NCBI GenBank assembly: GCA_017480785.1
Contig: JAFURZ010000013.1
Span: 186,001 to 250,000, forward strand
DNA: 64,000 bases
Source: Bacteroidales bacterium
GTDB lineage: Bacteria; Bacteroidota; Bacteroidia; Bacteroidales; P3
Reading direction: 5' to 3'
In this document: one piece after another, positions 52,902-63,050 of the stretch
Numbering within the stretch: position 1 is the first letter of the stretch
How the letters are laid out: every line of letters begins with the position of its first letter
The notes under the pieces: model-generated
The model's database searches: none
The model's input: the letters and a program-made list of their open reading frames with translations, nothing else
What the model was told of the DNA's origin: nothing
Translations under genes and position numbers: made by a program

Positions 52902-54752
52902 TCAATCTACAAATTTGATGTCCTTGACGTTGAGTTGTATCTCGGTGCGGCCACGCCAGTAGTTCTCCTCGAGCTGATAGCAGAGGTCGAAGCGGTCGCC
53001 CTTGCGCATGCGTCCCAGGGCCTCGCCCTGCTGGAAAGCGATGGCGGGATAGGGCGAGGTGCGCTCCATTATGGGGATAGCACTGAACTTGAGGTGGTTG
53101 GAGCCCACAATGCGGACACCGCCGGTGTCGACCAGTTCACGGGTGACGAAGACGGGCACGTTATTGTCCGGTCCGAAGGGGGCGAACTGCTTGAGGATGC
53201 GGAGGAACTTGGGGGTGATTTGCGAGAAGCCTATCTCGGCGTCGACCTCCACCTCGGGCACCACCTCCTCGTCGCCCATGCCCTCGCGCACCAGCTGCTC
53301 GAAGCGGTCGAGGAAGGCGCGCATGTTCTCCTGACGCAGGCTCACGCCGGCGGCACTCTTGTGGCCGCCGAAGTGTTCCAGCAGGTCGGCGCACTTCTCC
53401 AAGGCCTCGTGCACGTCGAACTCCTTGAGCGACCGGGCCGAGCCGGTGATGAGGTCGTCGCTGCCGCGGGTGAAGACAATGGTGGGTTTGTTGTAGGCCT
53501 CGACGATGCGGCTGGCCACGATACCCACCACCCCGCGGTGCCACGAGGGGTCGTAGAGCACCAGCGACTGGCGGCCGCGGTAGAAGGGGTCGTTGTCGAT
53601 GCGGCGCTTGGCCTCCTCGGTGGCGCTGGTGTCGAGGTCCTTGCGCTCCATGTTGTAGGCGTTGATGTCCTCGGCCAGCTGGCGAGCGATGGCGGGGTCT
53701 TCAGTAAGCATCAGGCGCACGCTGTCGAAGGCCGAGCGGATGCGGCCGGCGGCATTGATGCGGGGCCCCACAAGGAACACCAGGTCGCTGATGGTGAGCT
53801 CTTTCTCGAAGTAGCCGGTCTTGGTCTTGTCCGACGGCTCGGCGGGGTCGGCCGCGTCGGCCGTGTCGGCCTTCCGCCGGTCGACATGGCCGTACTTGAG
53901 GATGGCCTCGATGCCGGGGCGCGGCTTGGTGTTGAGCACCCGCAGGCCGAAGTAGGCCAGCACGCGGTTCTCGCCCATGATGGGCACAATGTCGCTCGCT
54001 ATCGAGACTGCCACCAGGTCGAGATACTTCAGCAACCGCAGTTTGAGGTCCTCCTGCCGGCGCTGCCGGTTGGCGTCGAGCTGCTCCGGCAACTCGCACA
54101 GGCGCACTCCCAGGCGCTGCTCCAGGTGGGCCTCGACAATCTTGAAGCCAATGCCACAGCCGCTGAGCTCCTTGTAGGGATAGGGGCAGTCGGCCTGCTT
54201 GGGGTCGAGCACGGCCACCGCCTGCGGCACCACATCGCCCGGCAGGTGATGGTCACCGATGATGAAGTCGATGCCGTACTGGGCGGCATAGTCCACCTGC
54301 TCCATGGCCTTGATGCCGCAGTCGAGCGCGATAATCAGCTTCACGCCCGTGTCGCGGGCATAGTCGATGCCCTGGTAGGAGATGCCGTACCCCTCCCGTT
54401 CGCGGTCGGGGATGTAAAAATCGATATTGTCGTCCAGCTCCTTCAGGTAGGAGTAGACCAAGGCCACTGCCGACGTGCCGTCGACGTCGTAGTCGCCGTA
54501 GACCATGATGCGCTGTCTAGAAGCTATCGCCTGATTGATGCGGTCTATCGCCTGTCGCATGCCCTTCATGACGAAGGGGTCGTGAATCTGGTCCAGTCCG
54601 GGACGGAAGAAGCGACGCGCCTCTTCAAACGTCCCAACCCCTCGCTCTACGAGCAAAGTGGCAATGATTCGGTCAACGCCCAGCGATGCAGCAAGATTTT
54701 CAACAGTCTCTAAATCATAGTCTTGTCTTAAATTCCAACGTTTTTCTTTCAT
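52902..54752 (-). CDS. recJ: Single-stranded-DNA-specific 5'-3' exonuclease RecJ
   Basis: The protein has 616 residues. DHH phosphoesterase motifs are VYGDYDVDGTSAVALVYS, LIIALDCGIKA, FIIGDHHLPGD and VGPRINAAGRI, followed by a DHHA1 domain (CADLLEHFGGHKSAAGVSL) and an OB fold. It degrades ssDNA during recombination and mismatch repair. An insertion near residues 295-315 is encoded by three tandem 9-bp repeats and gives ADTADAADPAEPS. Base overlap with ettA indicates an operon. Confidence 0.95.
   Translation of the reverse strand: MKEKRWNLRQDYDLETVENLAASLGVDRIIATLLVERGVGTFEEARRFFRPGLDQIHDPFVMKGMRQAIDRINQAIASRQRIMVYGDYDVDGTSAVALVYSYLKELDDNIDFYIPDREREGYGISYQGIDYARDTGVKLIIALDCGIKAMEQVDYAAQYGIDFIIGDHHLPGDVVPQAVAVLDPKQADCPYPYKELSGCGIGFKIVEAHLEQRLGVRLCELPEQLDANRQRRQEDLKLRLLKYLDLVAVSIASDIVPIMGENRVLAYFGLRVLNTKPRPGIEAILKYGHVDRRKADTADAADPAEPSDKTKTGYFEKELTISDLVFLVGPRINAAGRIRSAFDSVRLMLTEDPAIARQLAEDINAYNMERKDLDTSATEEAKRRIDNDPFYRGRQSLVLYDPSWHRGVVGIVASRIVEAYNKPTIVFTRGSDDLITGSARSLKEFDVHEALEKCADLLEHFGGHKSAAGVSLRQENMRAFLDRFEQLVREGMGDEEVVPEVEVDAEIGFSQITPKFLRILKQFAPFGPDNNVPVFVTRELVDTGGVRIVGSNHLKFSAIPIMERTSPYPAIAFQQGEALGRMRKGDRFDLCYQLEENYWRGRTEIQLNVKDIKFVD
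53841..53871. repeat. Tandem 9-bp repeats inside recJ
   Basis: GGCGGGGTC, GGCCGCGTC, GGCCGTGTC and GGCC follow one another in frame and encode an Ala/Asp-rich insert. Confidence 0.6.
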
Positions 54753-54860
54753 ATTTTTCTGGGTGTAAAATTACGACTTTTTTCCGACATGGAGAAAAAA
54801 AAGTTGCCCCGAAACCAAAACCCCGTTTTAACCCTCTATTTTACAACATTTTATTTTCAG

Positions 54861-54919
54861 CTCTTTACGAGTTCTTTACAAATCCGTGAAGAACTCGTAA
54901 AGAACGGCTGAAGAACGGC
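54861..54919. repeat. 11-bp repeat array with inverted arms (locus 6)
   Basis: CTCTTTACGAG and TTCTTTACAAA (54861-54882) face TGAAGAACTCG, TAAAGAACGGC, TGAAGAACGGC (54887-54919). The two sides are imperfect complements over 18 bp. It lies between recJ's start and tRNA-Cys. Confidence 0.75.
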
Positions 54920-54960
54920 GAAAGAAAACCCAGACTATCACCTACTTGGCATAAGACACA

Positions 54961-54990
54961 GAAAGAGGCGCCTCTCGTGGTGCCTCTTTC
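54961..54990 (-). terminator. Terminator of the tRNA-Cys gene
   Basis: GAAAGAGGC pairs with GCCTCTTTC around a short loop directly after the tRNA 3' end, followed on the minus strand by T-rich sequence (TGTGTCTTATG). Confidence 0.65.
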
Positions 54991-55064
54991 TGGAGGTCGC
55001 TTCCGGATTTGAACCGGAGTAGCAGGTTTTGCAGACCTGTGCCTAGCCCCTCGGCCAAACGACC
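54991..55064 (-). tRNA. tRNA-Cys (anticodon GCA)
   Basis: The 74-nt cloverleaf is complete. The acceptor GGTCGTT pairs with AGCGACC, the D stem is GCC/GGC, the anticodon stem is CAGGT/ACCTG with loop CTGCAAA, and the T stem is TCCGG/CCGGA with loop TTCAAAT. The discriminator is U and CCA is encoded. Discriminator U and anticodon GCA fit cysteine. Confidence 0.95.
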
Positions 55065-55381
55065 CTACGTTATTAACTTAAAACTCGACTGCAAAAGTAC
55101 AAACTTTTTCCCAATTGGCCAAACTTATTTTCAAAGCCGACCTCGATTTTTTTATTATAGTTTGATTGACAACCTCTTGGGAATTCATTTTTTTCTTTCC
55201 GACACTGTCTTTCCGGGTCCCGCAGCGACGGTTTTCGTTCCTCCGGCGCCGTTTTTTATCCACTTCTCCCGGCATTTCTCCGGTTTTCGATGGCACAACA
55301 GTCATAAACAGTTGAAACACAAACAAACAAGACCATAGGAAAATAATTATCAACAATGGCCGATATATGAGATAAAAGTCG
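55065..55381. other. Intergenic stretch between tRNA-Cys and dnaE
   Basis: This is AT-rich with a few purine tracts. It should hold the tRNA promoter (minus) and the region upstream of dnaE. I see no open frame with coding character. Confidence 0.4.
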
Positions 55382-55389
55382 TAATTTTG
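55382..55389 (+). promoter_or_regulatory. -7 element of dnaE
   Basis: TAATTTTG matches TAnnTTTG and lies 24 nt upstream of the ATG at 55414. The upstream -33 is weak. Confidence 0.5.
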
Positions 55390-55413
55390 CAGTGTGATTT
55401 AACTCCTGACAAT

Positions 55414-58400
55414 ATGCCTCAATTCACTCACCTCCACGTGCATTCGCACTACTCGATGCTCGACGGCATGTCGAAGATTCCCGATTTGGTCAACAAGGCC
55501 CGTCGCGACGGCATGTATGCCATGGCGCTGACCGACCATGGCAACATGTTCGGCATCAAGGACTTCCTCGACACCGTAGCCTCGGTAAACAAGAATCGCG
55601 CCGAGGGGGAGCCCGAATTCAAGCCCATCGTGGGCACCGAGGCCTATTGCGCACGGCGTTCGCTGCACGACAAGGACAAGAACCTCAAGGAGGTGAACCC
55701 CGAGAACGGCCGCGACCGCATCGTCGACAGCAGCGGCTACCACCTCATCCTGCTGGCCAAGAACCTGCGGGGGTACCACTCGCTGTGCAAGCTGGCCTCG
55801 ATTGCCTACACGGAGGGTTTCTACAACCGGCCGCGCATCGACCACGAGGTGCTGAAGCAGTACCGCGAGGGGCTCATCTGCTGCTCGGCCTGCCTGGGCG
55901 GCGAGATACCGCAGCTCATTATGAAAGGCGACCTCGAGGGTGCCGAGCGGGCGGTGCTGTGGTTCAAGGAGGTGTTCGGCGACGACTACTACATCGAGCT
56001 CATGCGGCACAAGACCGACAAGCCCAACGCCAACTACCAAACCTACGAGTTGCAGCAGCGTGTGAATCCCGTCCTGATTGAGCTGGCGCGCAAGCACGGC
56101 ATCAAGATAATAGCCACCAACGACGCCCATTTCGTGCTGGAGGAACACGGCGAGGCCCACGACCACCTCATCTGCCTGGCCACACAGAAGGACTACGACG
56201 ACCCCAACCGCATGCACTACTCCAAGCAGGAGTGGCTGAAGAGCCCGGACGAGATGGCCGCCATCTTTGCCGACCTGCCCGAGGCGTTGGAGAACACCAT
56301 GGAGATTGCCGCCAAGGTGGAGACCTACAGCATCGACAGCGACCCCCTGATGCCGGTGTTCCCCATTCCCGAGAGTTTCGGCACCGAAGAGGAGTGGCAC
56401 GCCAAGTTCACCGACGAGCAACTCTTCAACGAGTTCACCCGCAATGAGCGGGGCGAGGTGGTGATGAGCCAGGAGGCGGCGGAGAAGAAGATAAAGAAGC
56501 TGGGAGGCTACGGCAGGCTGAGGCGCATCAAGTTCGAGGCCGACTACCTGGAGCATCTGGTGTGGCGAGGCGCACAGAAAAGGTACGGCCACAGCCCCGA
56601 CACCCCTCCGAGTGGAGAGGCGACTGAATACCGGGGTGAGGACCTGCCCGAGGAGGTCAGGGAGAGAATCATCTTCGAGCTGCACACCATCAAGACGATG
56701 GGCTTCCCGGGCTACTTCCTCATTGTGAGCGACTACATACGTGCGGCGCGCGAGGAGCTGGGTGTCAGCGTGGGACCCGGCCGCGGCTCGGCGGCAGGCA
56801 GTGTGGTGGCCTACTGCCTCTGGATTACCGACCTCGACCCGCTGCGCTACAACCTGCTGTTCGAGCGCTTCCTCAACCCCGACCGCATCTCGCTGCCCGA
56901 TATCGACGTGGACTTCGACGACGCAGGACGCGGTCGCGTGCTCGAATGGGTGACACAGAAGTACGGCAAGGAACGCGTGGCACACATCATCACCTATGGC
57001 ACCATGGCCACCAAAAGCTCCATCGCCGATGTGGGGCGCGTGGAGAAGATACCGCTCGAGACCGTCAACAGCCTCAAGAAGCTCATCCCCGACCGCGGCT
57101 TCCCCGACAACATCAAGGACGAGAAAGGCAAGTCCCCGAAGGTGAACCTGAAGAACTGCTACAAGTATGTGCCCGAGCTGCGCCGCATCATGGAGGGCGA
57201 GGACTCAAAGACGAAGCAGATGCTCACCTATGCCGAGGAGCTGGAGGACACCAACCGCCAGATAGGCATCCACGCCTGCGGCGTCATCATCGGGTCGCAG
57301 GACATCACCAACGTAGCCCCCGTGTGCGTCATCAACGACAAGGAGAGCGGCGAGGACGTGCTGGTGACCCAGTACGACGGCCATGTGGTGGAGAACGTGG
57401 GCCTCATCAAGATGGACTTCCTCGGGCTGAAGAACCTGACGATTATAAAGAACTGTGTGGCCATGGTGAAGAAGACCCGCGGCGTGGATGTCGACGTGGA
57501 CCACCTGCCGCTCGACGACGAGCTCACCTACAAGCTCTTCTGCGACGGCAACACGGTGGGCGTGTTCCAGTTCGAGTCGTCAGGCATGCAGAAGTATCTG
57601 CGCGAGCTGCAGCCGCATGTCATCGACGACCTCATCGCCATGAACGCACTCTACCGTCCGGGGCCCATGGACAACATACCCGAGTTCATCGACCGCAAGC
57701 AAGGGCGCAAGCCCATCACCTACGACATTCCGGTGATGGAGACGTACCTCAAGGACACCTACGGCATCACCGTCTACCAGGAGCAGGTCATGCTCTTGAG
57801 CCGCCTGCTGGCCGGCTTCACCCGTGGCCAGAGCGACACCCTGCGCAAGGCCATGGGCAAGAAGCAGATTGAGAAGATGAACGAGCTGGAGGTGCTCTTC
57901 TATGAGGGCGGCGTGAAGAAGGGCCACCCCAAAGAAACCCTCTCCAAGATATGGGAAGAATGGAAGAAGTTCGCCTCCTACGCCTTCAACAAGAGCCACG
58001 CCGCCTGCTACTCGTGGGTGGCCTACCAGACGGCCTACCTCAAGGCGCACTATCCAGCCGAATACATGGCCGCTGTGATGACCAGCGCCCAAACCGACAT
58101 CAGCCGTGTGCGCGAACTGATGGACGACTGCCGCAAGCAAGGGGTCGAGGTGGCTGCCCCGAGCGTCAACGCATCGGACATGGACTTCAGCGTCGACAGC
58201 GAAGGACGCATCCGCTTCGGACTGCAAGCCATCAGCGGCATGGGAGAAGCGGCGTCGCGGGTCATCATTGCCGAGCGCGAGAAGAACGGCCCCTATCAGG
58301 ACATCTTCGACTTCCTGAAACGGGTAGACCTGCATTCGGTCAACCGGAAGAATATCGAGGTGCTCGTCAAGGCAGGCGCCTTCGACGGGGTGGGCAGCAT

Positions 58401-59259
58401 GCACCGCGCCCAATACTTCTACAAAGAGAACTCGCTTGACGCCACTCCCACCTACCTGGATCAACTCGTGCGATGGGGCATACGTCAGCAGGACAGCGCC
58501 AACTCGGCACAGATGAGCATCTTCGACATGAGCGGCGAGCTGGCCGGGGAAGACCACCCGCCCATTCCCTTCGCCGAGCCGTGGAACAGCATCGAATTGT
58601 GCAAGTACGAGAAGGAGGTCATCAGCACCTACCTCAGCGGACATCCCCTCGACGACTACCGCTACGAGATGCGCTACTACACCAACACGAAGACCTCCGA
58701 CCTGGCCAATCTTGAGACTCTTAACGGTCGGGAGGTGCGCTTTGCCGGCATGGTGTCCGACGCACGCGAAGGGACCAACCGGCAGGGGGAGCCGTATGGC
58801 AGCATGGTCATCAACGACTACTCGGGGAGCTACGAACTGCGCCTCAAGGGCGATGAGTTCAGCGACTTCAGGGGATTCTTCAAGGACGACACCTTCGTGT
58901 TCATCAAAGGGACCGTCATCGTGCGCCCCTACGTGGATAAAAGCGGTATCAGCAAGGTGTTCACCCGCATACGCATCGGCGCCATGATGAACCTCGGCAG
59001 CGTGATGGAGCGCTACACCTCACGGCTCAACTTCAAGGTGAACCTGTCCGACATCGACGAGTCCTTCTGCAAGAGCATCGAGAAGGTGGCCAAGAAGCAC
59101 AAGGGGAAGATACCGCTGCAAGCCACCGTGCTCGACGTGACACACAACCTCACACTCACCCTTGGCGGCGAGAGCCTGCGCGTCAACGCACGGGCCATCA
59201 TCCCCGAGTTGGAACACATACACGGAATATACGAAATTAAACCCAACGTGAAGTCATGA
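55414..59259 (+). CDS. dnaE: DNA polymerase III alpha subunit
   Basis: The protein has 1281 residues from the ATG at 55414; a TTG 27 nt upstream is inside the promoter and unlikely. The PHP domain begins FTHLHVHSHYSMLDGMSKI. Polymerase aspartates lie in LPDIDVDFDD (496, 498, 500), with GPGRGSAAGS before them. There is a helix-hairpin-helix region (GLQAISGMGEAASR) and a C-terminal OB fold (VRFAGMVSDAREGT). It is the replicative polymerase. The GSCFA gene starts within its stop (ATGA). Confidence 0.97.
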   Translation: MPQFTHLHVHSHYSMLDGMSKIPDLVNKARRDGMYAMALTDHGNMFGIKDFLDTVASVNKNRAEGEPEFKPIVGTEAYCARRSLHDKDKNLKEVNPENGRDRIVDSSGYHLILLAKNLRGYHSLCKLASIAYTEGFYNRPRIDHEVLKQYREGLICCSACLGGEIPQLIMKGDLEGAERAVLWFKEVFGDDYYIELMRHKTDKPNANYQTYELQQRVNPVLIELARKHGIKIIATNDAHFVLEEHGEAHDHLICLATQKDYDDPNRMHYSKQEWLKSPDEMAAIFADLPEALENTMEIAAKVETYSIDSDPLMPVFPIPESFGTEEEWHAKFTDEQLFNEFTRNERGEVVMSQEAAEKKIKKLGGYGRLRRIKFEADYLEHLVWRGAQKRYGHSPDTPPSGEATEYRGEDLPEEVRERIIFELHTIKTMGFPGYFLIVSDYIRAAREELGVSVGPGRGSAAGSVVAYCLWITDLDPLRYNLLFERFLNPDRISLPDIDVDFDDAGRGRVLEWVTQKYGKERVAHIITYGTMATKSSIADVGRVEKIPLETVNSLKKLIPDRGFPDNIKDEKGKSPKVNLKNCYKYVPELRRIMEGEDSKTKQMLTYAEELEDTNRQIGIHACGVIIGSQDITNVAPVCVINDKESGEDVLVTQYDGHVVENVGLIKMDFLGLKNLTIIKNCVAMVKKTRGVDVDVDHLPLDDELTYKLFCDGNTVGVFQFESSGMQKYLRELQPHVIDDLIAMNALYRPGPMDNIPEFIDRKQGRKPITYDIPVMETYLKDTYGITVYQEQVMLLSRLLAGFTRGQSDTLRKAMGKKQIEKMNELEVLFYEGGVKKGHPKETLSKIWEEWKKFASYAFNKSHAACYSWVAYQTAYLKAHYPAEYMAAVMTSAQTDISRVRELMDDCRKQGVEVAAPSVNASDMDFSVDSEGRIRFGLQAISGMGEAASRVIIAEREKNGPYQDIFDFLKRVDLHSVNRKNIEVLVKAGAFDGVGSMHRAQYFYKENSLDATPTYLDQLVRWGIRQQDSANSAQMSIFDMSGELAGEDHPPIPFAEPWNSIELCKYEKEVISTYLSGHPLDDYRYEMRYYTNTKTSDLANLETLNGREVRFAGMVSDAREGTNRQGEPYGSMVINDYSGSYELRLKGDEFSDFRGFFKDDTFVFIKGTVIVRPYVDKSGISKVFTRIRIGAMMNLGSVMERYTSRLNFKVNLSDIDESFCKSIEKVAKKHKGKIPLQATVLDVTHNLTLTLGGESLRVNARAIIPELEHIHGIYEIKPNVKS

Positions 59260-60167
59260 TGCCCAATCTCACCACCCCGGTAATAGCCAAGCAGACACCT
59301 TTCAAGCTCGACTTCGCCAGCGGAGTCGTCAGCATGGGCTCCTGCTTTGCCGACGAGATGGGACAGAGAATGCAGGAATGCGACTTCCACATAGAATGCA
59401 ACCCCTTCGGCGCCCTCTACAATCCGGCCTCCCTGGCCTCGGCACTGCACCGGCTCATCGACGACAACCCCATCGGGAAAGAAGACCTGGTGAAGCATGA
59501 GGGCCTGTGGCACTCGTGGCATCACCATGGCAGTTTCTCGCACTCCACCCCGGGAGCCACCCTCACCGTCTGCAACAGCCGCATCCATCGCGCACACGAG
59601 GTACTCAAAGAGGCTACGCTGCTGATGGTCACCTTCGGGACGGCATGGGTGTTCGAGCACGAAGGAGCCGTGGTGGCCAACTGCCACAAGCTGCCGCCCC
59701 AACAGTTCACCCGCCGCCGGATGTCGGTGGAGGAGATTGTGGCACTCTGGCAGCCCCTGCTGCAGGAACTCATCGCCTACTACCCCCGGCTGCATATCAT
59801 CCTTTCCGTGTCACCCATACGCCACATGGCCGACGGTGCACACGGCAACCAACTCAGCAAGAGCACCCTCCTGCTGGCTGTCGACCAACTTGTCACACAA
59901 GCGGAGCGGCTGTCGAACGGGCAGGCGGTCGTTTACTTCCCCTCCTACGAAATAGTCCTCGACGAACTGCGCGACTATCGTTATTTCGACGAAAAGATGA
60001 CCCACCCTACCCCACTGGCCGTAGACATCGTCTGGGAACGCTTCCAACGCGCCACAATGTCCGCTGCCATACGCCAACAGGCACAATACAATATGAAGCA
60101 ACACAAGCGTGAACACCACATACCGCTGCACCCCGACAGACAAATTATTTCCCCCGACAGACAATAA
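59256..60167 (+). CDS. GSCFA-domain protein
   Basis: The protein has 303 residues. The family-naming motif is [15 protein letters not shown] near residues 26-40. Further conserved parts are [36 protein letters not shown] and [17 protein letters not shown]. The fold is SGNH-hydrolase-like (esterase), with unknown substrate, possibly polysaccharide modification. It is translationally coupled to dnaE. The C-terminal tail ([16 protein letters not shown]) is divergent. Confidence 0.9.
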   Translation: MMPNLTTPVIAKQTPFKLDFASGVVSMGSCFADEMGQRMQECDFHIECNPFGALYNPASLASALHRLIDDNPIGKEDLVKHEGLWHSWHHHGSFSHSTPGATLTVCNSRIHRAHEVLKEATLLMVTFGTAWVFEHEGAVVANCHKLPPQQFTRRRMSVEEIVALWQPLLQELIAYYPRLHIILSVSPIRHMADGAHGNQLSKSTLLLAVDQLVTQAERLSNGQAVVYFPSYEIVLDELRDYRYFDEKMTHPTPLAVDIVWERFQRATMSAAIRQQAQYNMKQHKREHHIPLHPDRQIISPDRQ

Positions 60168-60216
60168 ACAAAAAAAGACGTCGTTAATTGAATTCAGACA
60201 ACTATATCATACGATA

Positions 60217-61620
60217 ATGAAACGTTACGAGATCAAGCAACTGCTGAAAGAAGATGTGAGCGCCCTGCTGGGCACCACTATATGTGTCAAAGGATGGGTC
60301 CGCACCAAGCGCGGCAACAAGAACGTAGCCTTCCTGGCCTTGAACGACGGCTCGATTATTCACAACATGCAGGTGGTGACCGACCCGGCGAAGTTCGAGG
60401 AAGAGCTGCGTCGCATCACCACCGGCGCCTGCATCGGCGTGGAGGGCAAGCTGGTGGAGAGCCAGGGTAGCGGCCAGGCCGTCGAGGTGCAGGCCGAGAA
60501 GATCGTCGTCTATGGCGAGGCCGACCCCGAGACCTACCCGCTGCAGAAGAAAGGCCACTCGATGGAGTTCCTGCGCGAGATAGGCCACCTGCGCCTGCGC
60601 ACCAACACCTTCGGCGCCGTCATGCGTCTGCGCCACAACATGGCCATGGCTATCCACACCTTCTTCCACGAGCGCGGCTTCTTCTACTTCCACACGCCCC
60701 TCATCACCGCCAGCGACTGCGAGGGCGCCGGCGAGATGTTCCACGTCTCGACCCTCGACCCCGAGAACCCGCCGCGCACCGCCGACGGCAAGATTGACTG
60801 GGAGCAGGACTTCTTCGGCAAGTTCACCGCCCTCACCGTCAGTGGTCAGCTGGAGGGCGAGCTCGGTGCCACCTCGCTGGGCAAGATATACACCTTCGGC
60901 CCCACCTTCCGCGCCGAGAACAGCAACACCCCGCGCCACCTGGCCGAGTTCTGGATGATTGAGCCGGAGATGGCTTTCTACCAGCTCGACGAGCTCACCG
61001 CCCTCGAGGAGGAGTTCATCAAATACTGCGTCAAGTGGGCTCTCGACCATTGCATGGACGACCTGGAGTTCCTCAACAAGATGATTGACAACGGCCTCAT
61101 CGAGCGCCTGAAGAGCGTCATCGACACCAACTTCGTCCGCCTGCCCTACACCGAGGGTATCAAGATACTGGAAGAGGCGGTCAAGAACGGCGTCAAGTTC
61201 GAGTTCCCTGTGAGCTGGGGTGTCGACCTCGCCTCCGAGCACGAGCGTTACCTGGTGGAGAAACACTTCAAGAAGCCCGTCATCATGATTGACTACCCGA
61301 AGGAGATCAAGGCCTTCTACATGAAACAGAACGATGATGGTAAGACTGTACAGGGCACCGACGTGCTCTTCCCGCAGATTGGCGAGATAATCGGCGGCTC
61401 CGTGCGTGAGGAGAACTACGACAAGCTGATGAAGCGCATCGAGGAACTGAACATCCCGATGAAAGACATGTGGTGGTACCTCGACACGCGCCGCTACGGC
61501 AGCTGCCCGCACGCCGGCTTCGGCCTCGGCTTCGAGCGCCTGATGCTCTTCGTCACAGGCATGGCCAACATCCGCGACGTCATCCCCTTCCCCCGCACCC
61601 CCAAGACCGCCGAGTTCTAA
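60217..61620 (+). CDS. asnS: Asparaginyl-tRNA synthetase
   Basis: The protein has 467 residues. An N-terminal OB fold ([20 protein letters not shown]) precedes the class II core. Motif 2 appears as [21 protein letters not shown] and motif 3 as [20 protein letters not shown]. The terminal [11 protein letters not shown] is typical of AsnRS rather than AspRS. It charges tRNA-Asn with asparagine in the cytoplasm. No promoter element is obvious in the 50 nt upstream, so it may read from the GSCFA transcript. Confidence 0.96.
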   Translation: MKRYEIKQLLKEDVSALLGTTICVKGWVRTKRGNKNVAFLALNDGSIIHNMQVVTDPAKFEEELRRITTGACIGVEGKLVESQGSGQAVEVQAEKIVVYGEADPETYPLQKKGHSMEFLREIGHLRLRTNTFGAVMRLRHNMAMAIHTFFHERGFFYFHTPLITASDCEGAGEMFHVSTLDPENPPRTADGKIDWEQDFFGKFTALTVSGQLEGELGATSLGKIYTFGPTFRAENSNTPRHLAEFWMIEPEMAFYQLDELTALEEEFIKYCVKWALDHCMDDLEFLNKMIDNGLIERLKSVIDTNFVRLPYTEGIKILEEAVKNGVKFEFPVSWGVDLASEHERYLVEKHFKKPVIMIDYPKEIKAFYMKQNDDGKTVQGTDVLFPQIGEIIGGSVREENYDKLMKRIEELNIPMKDMWWYLDTRRYGSCPHAGFGLGFERLMLFVTGMANIRDVIPFPRTPKTAEF

Positions 61621-61775
61621 GAACAAAGACTGCATCTGGGAGAGAAGCAGACAATAGAACCGGAGCCTCGACGTTATAGAACATATCAATAATCTAAACA
61701 ACCAGCACAGACAGCCGATGAAGAAACAATACTCACCGAAATAGACTTGTTTATTAACATTAAAACGTATCTATT

Positions 61776-62363
61776 ATGAAAGTATTGTTTCCGGGAATCT
61801 TTCCGTTCATCGGACTCCTCGCCTTGCTGGTGGCGGGGTTCTTCTATTGCTACACTCCCGTGCCGCCCGAGAAGCTAGCCACCTTCTACGACAAGCACCA
61901 AGCGGGGCTTGAGGAGTTGGTGAACTATGCCAACGCAGCCATCGACGACAGCTCCTATTTCTCTATCCACCTGTATCCCAACGGCGACATAGGGTTGCAA
62001 GGGATGGCATGTGACGACACCTCCATAATCTTCGACGGCATCCAGGGCCGCAACTCGTTGATGCAGCGTGTGGGCCTGACGGAGCAGGAGCACGAGGGCC
62101 TCTGCCAGCGCCTCCGCAATCTGGGCTGCATCGAAGTCAATGTGGAGAAAGACCGGCGGACGAACTACGTTGTTTATAAATACGGCAGTTGGTTCGACGA
62201 AAGCCCATTCGGATTGCTTCTGTACAGTTCGCCCATGACCGTGGCGGAACGTGCCGAAAACATGGCCAACGAGCACCGCATCCCCTACAGCGACCGCATG
62301 GTATTTTCTGGGCAGTTCTGGAAAAAAAAGAAGACCCGCTGGTTGCGCAAGCACCCGTGGTAA
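61776..62363 (+). CDS. Hypothetical membrane-anchored protein
   Basis: The protein has 195 residues. A single N-terminal helix (FPFIGLLALLVAGFFYCYT) anchors a mostly periplasmic domain with SSYFSIHLYPNGDIGLQGM and YVVYKYGSWFDESPFGLLLY. The C-terminus is very basic (FWKKKKTRWLRKHPW). It precedes a second membrane protein by 31 nt and may form an operon with it. Function is not recognised. Confidence 0.7.
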   Translation: MKVLFPGIFPFIGLLALLVAGFFYCYTPVPPEKLATFYDKHQAGLEELVNYANAAIDDSSYFSIHLYPNGDIGLQGMACDDTSIIFDGIQGRNSLMQRVGLTEQEHEGLCQRLRNLGCIEVNVEKDRRTNYVVYKYGSWFDESPFGLLLYSSPMTVAERAENMANEHRIPYSDRMVFSGQFWKKKKTRWLRKHPW

Positions 62364-62393
62364 CGGTCAAACAGTATTAACCCTTTATATACA

Positions 62394-63038
62394 ATGGAAA
62401 AAATGAAGAAAGCGTCAATCATACTGGCATGGGTTGGAGTTATCCTCCTCGTTGGGCTGTTCCTCTGCGGCGTGGATGTGCTCGACGAGCAGGCTTTCCG
62501 CTGGCGGCTGGAGTACTGGGCGTTTGCCGGAGCATTCGCCTGCTTTGCTGCGGCGATGATTCTGTGCGCCATACGCACCAAGAAGCTTGCCGCTCGGATT
62601 GTATGGGCCGTGCTGTCGCTGCTTCTGCTGTATGCCGTTGTCGACACGGTGCGCTGTTGGCCACGGCTGGTCTATTCCGACAGCCACTATCAGATGTGGG
62701 CCAACAGAGGCTCTGACAGGGAGTACTGGAAACTGTATTATGGCACGGGCCTTGTGATGACCGACGTCGGCGGCACACCGCAGCCCTATTGGGGAAAGCT
62801 GGACAGCTGCCGCGTCGTGCTTTACGACTCGCTCGGCGCGATATGGGTAGAGACATGGTCGAGCCACCAAGGCAAACCGTTCGAGCATGAAGGCTGTCTG
62901 GTGCCCATCGACAGCCGTTTCAGCAAAGGCAACTATGAGTTGCACACCGCCGAGCTCGACTCGTTGTTGGCCGTGCTTATCAACGATTCCGTGGCGCCCG
63001 GAACATGGTATAAGACACGGAGCGTTGTTTCACCTTAA
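62394..63038 (+). CDS. Hypothetical membrane protein
   Basis: The protein has 214 residues with three predicted N-terminal helices (ILAWVGVILLVGLFLCGV; WAFAGAFACFAAAMILCA; IVWAVLSLLLLYAVVDTV). A soluble domain follows (CWPRLVYSDSHYQMW, VWVETWSSHQGK-like region). An alternative ATG at 62403 would shorten it by three residues. It lies close behind the previous gene. The family is not recognised. Confidence 0.7.
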   Translation: MEKMKKASIILAWVGVILLVGLFLCGVDVLDEQAFRWRLEYWAFAGAFACFAAAMILCAIRTKKLAARIVWAVLSLLLLYAVVDTVRCWPRLVYSDSHYQMWANRGSDREYWKLYYGTGLVMTDVGGTPQPYWGKLDSCRVVLYDSLGAIWVETWSSHQGKPFEHEGCLVPIDSRFSKGNYELHTAELDSLLAVLINDSVAPGTWYKTRSVVSP

Positions 63039-63050
63039 GGTTTGCTGAAA

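Noticed and set aside
55387..55413. Upstream TTG start for dnaE
   Set aside because: It lies within the predicted -7 promoter element. The ATG at 55414 directly precedes the conserved PHP-domain start.
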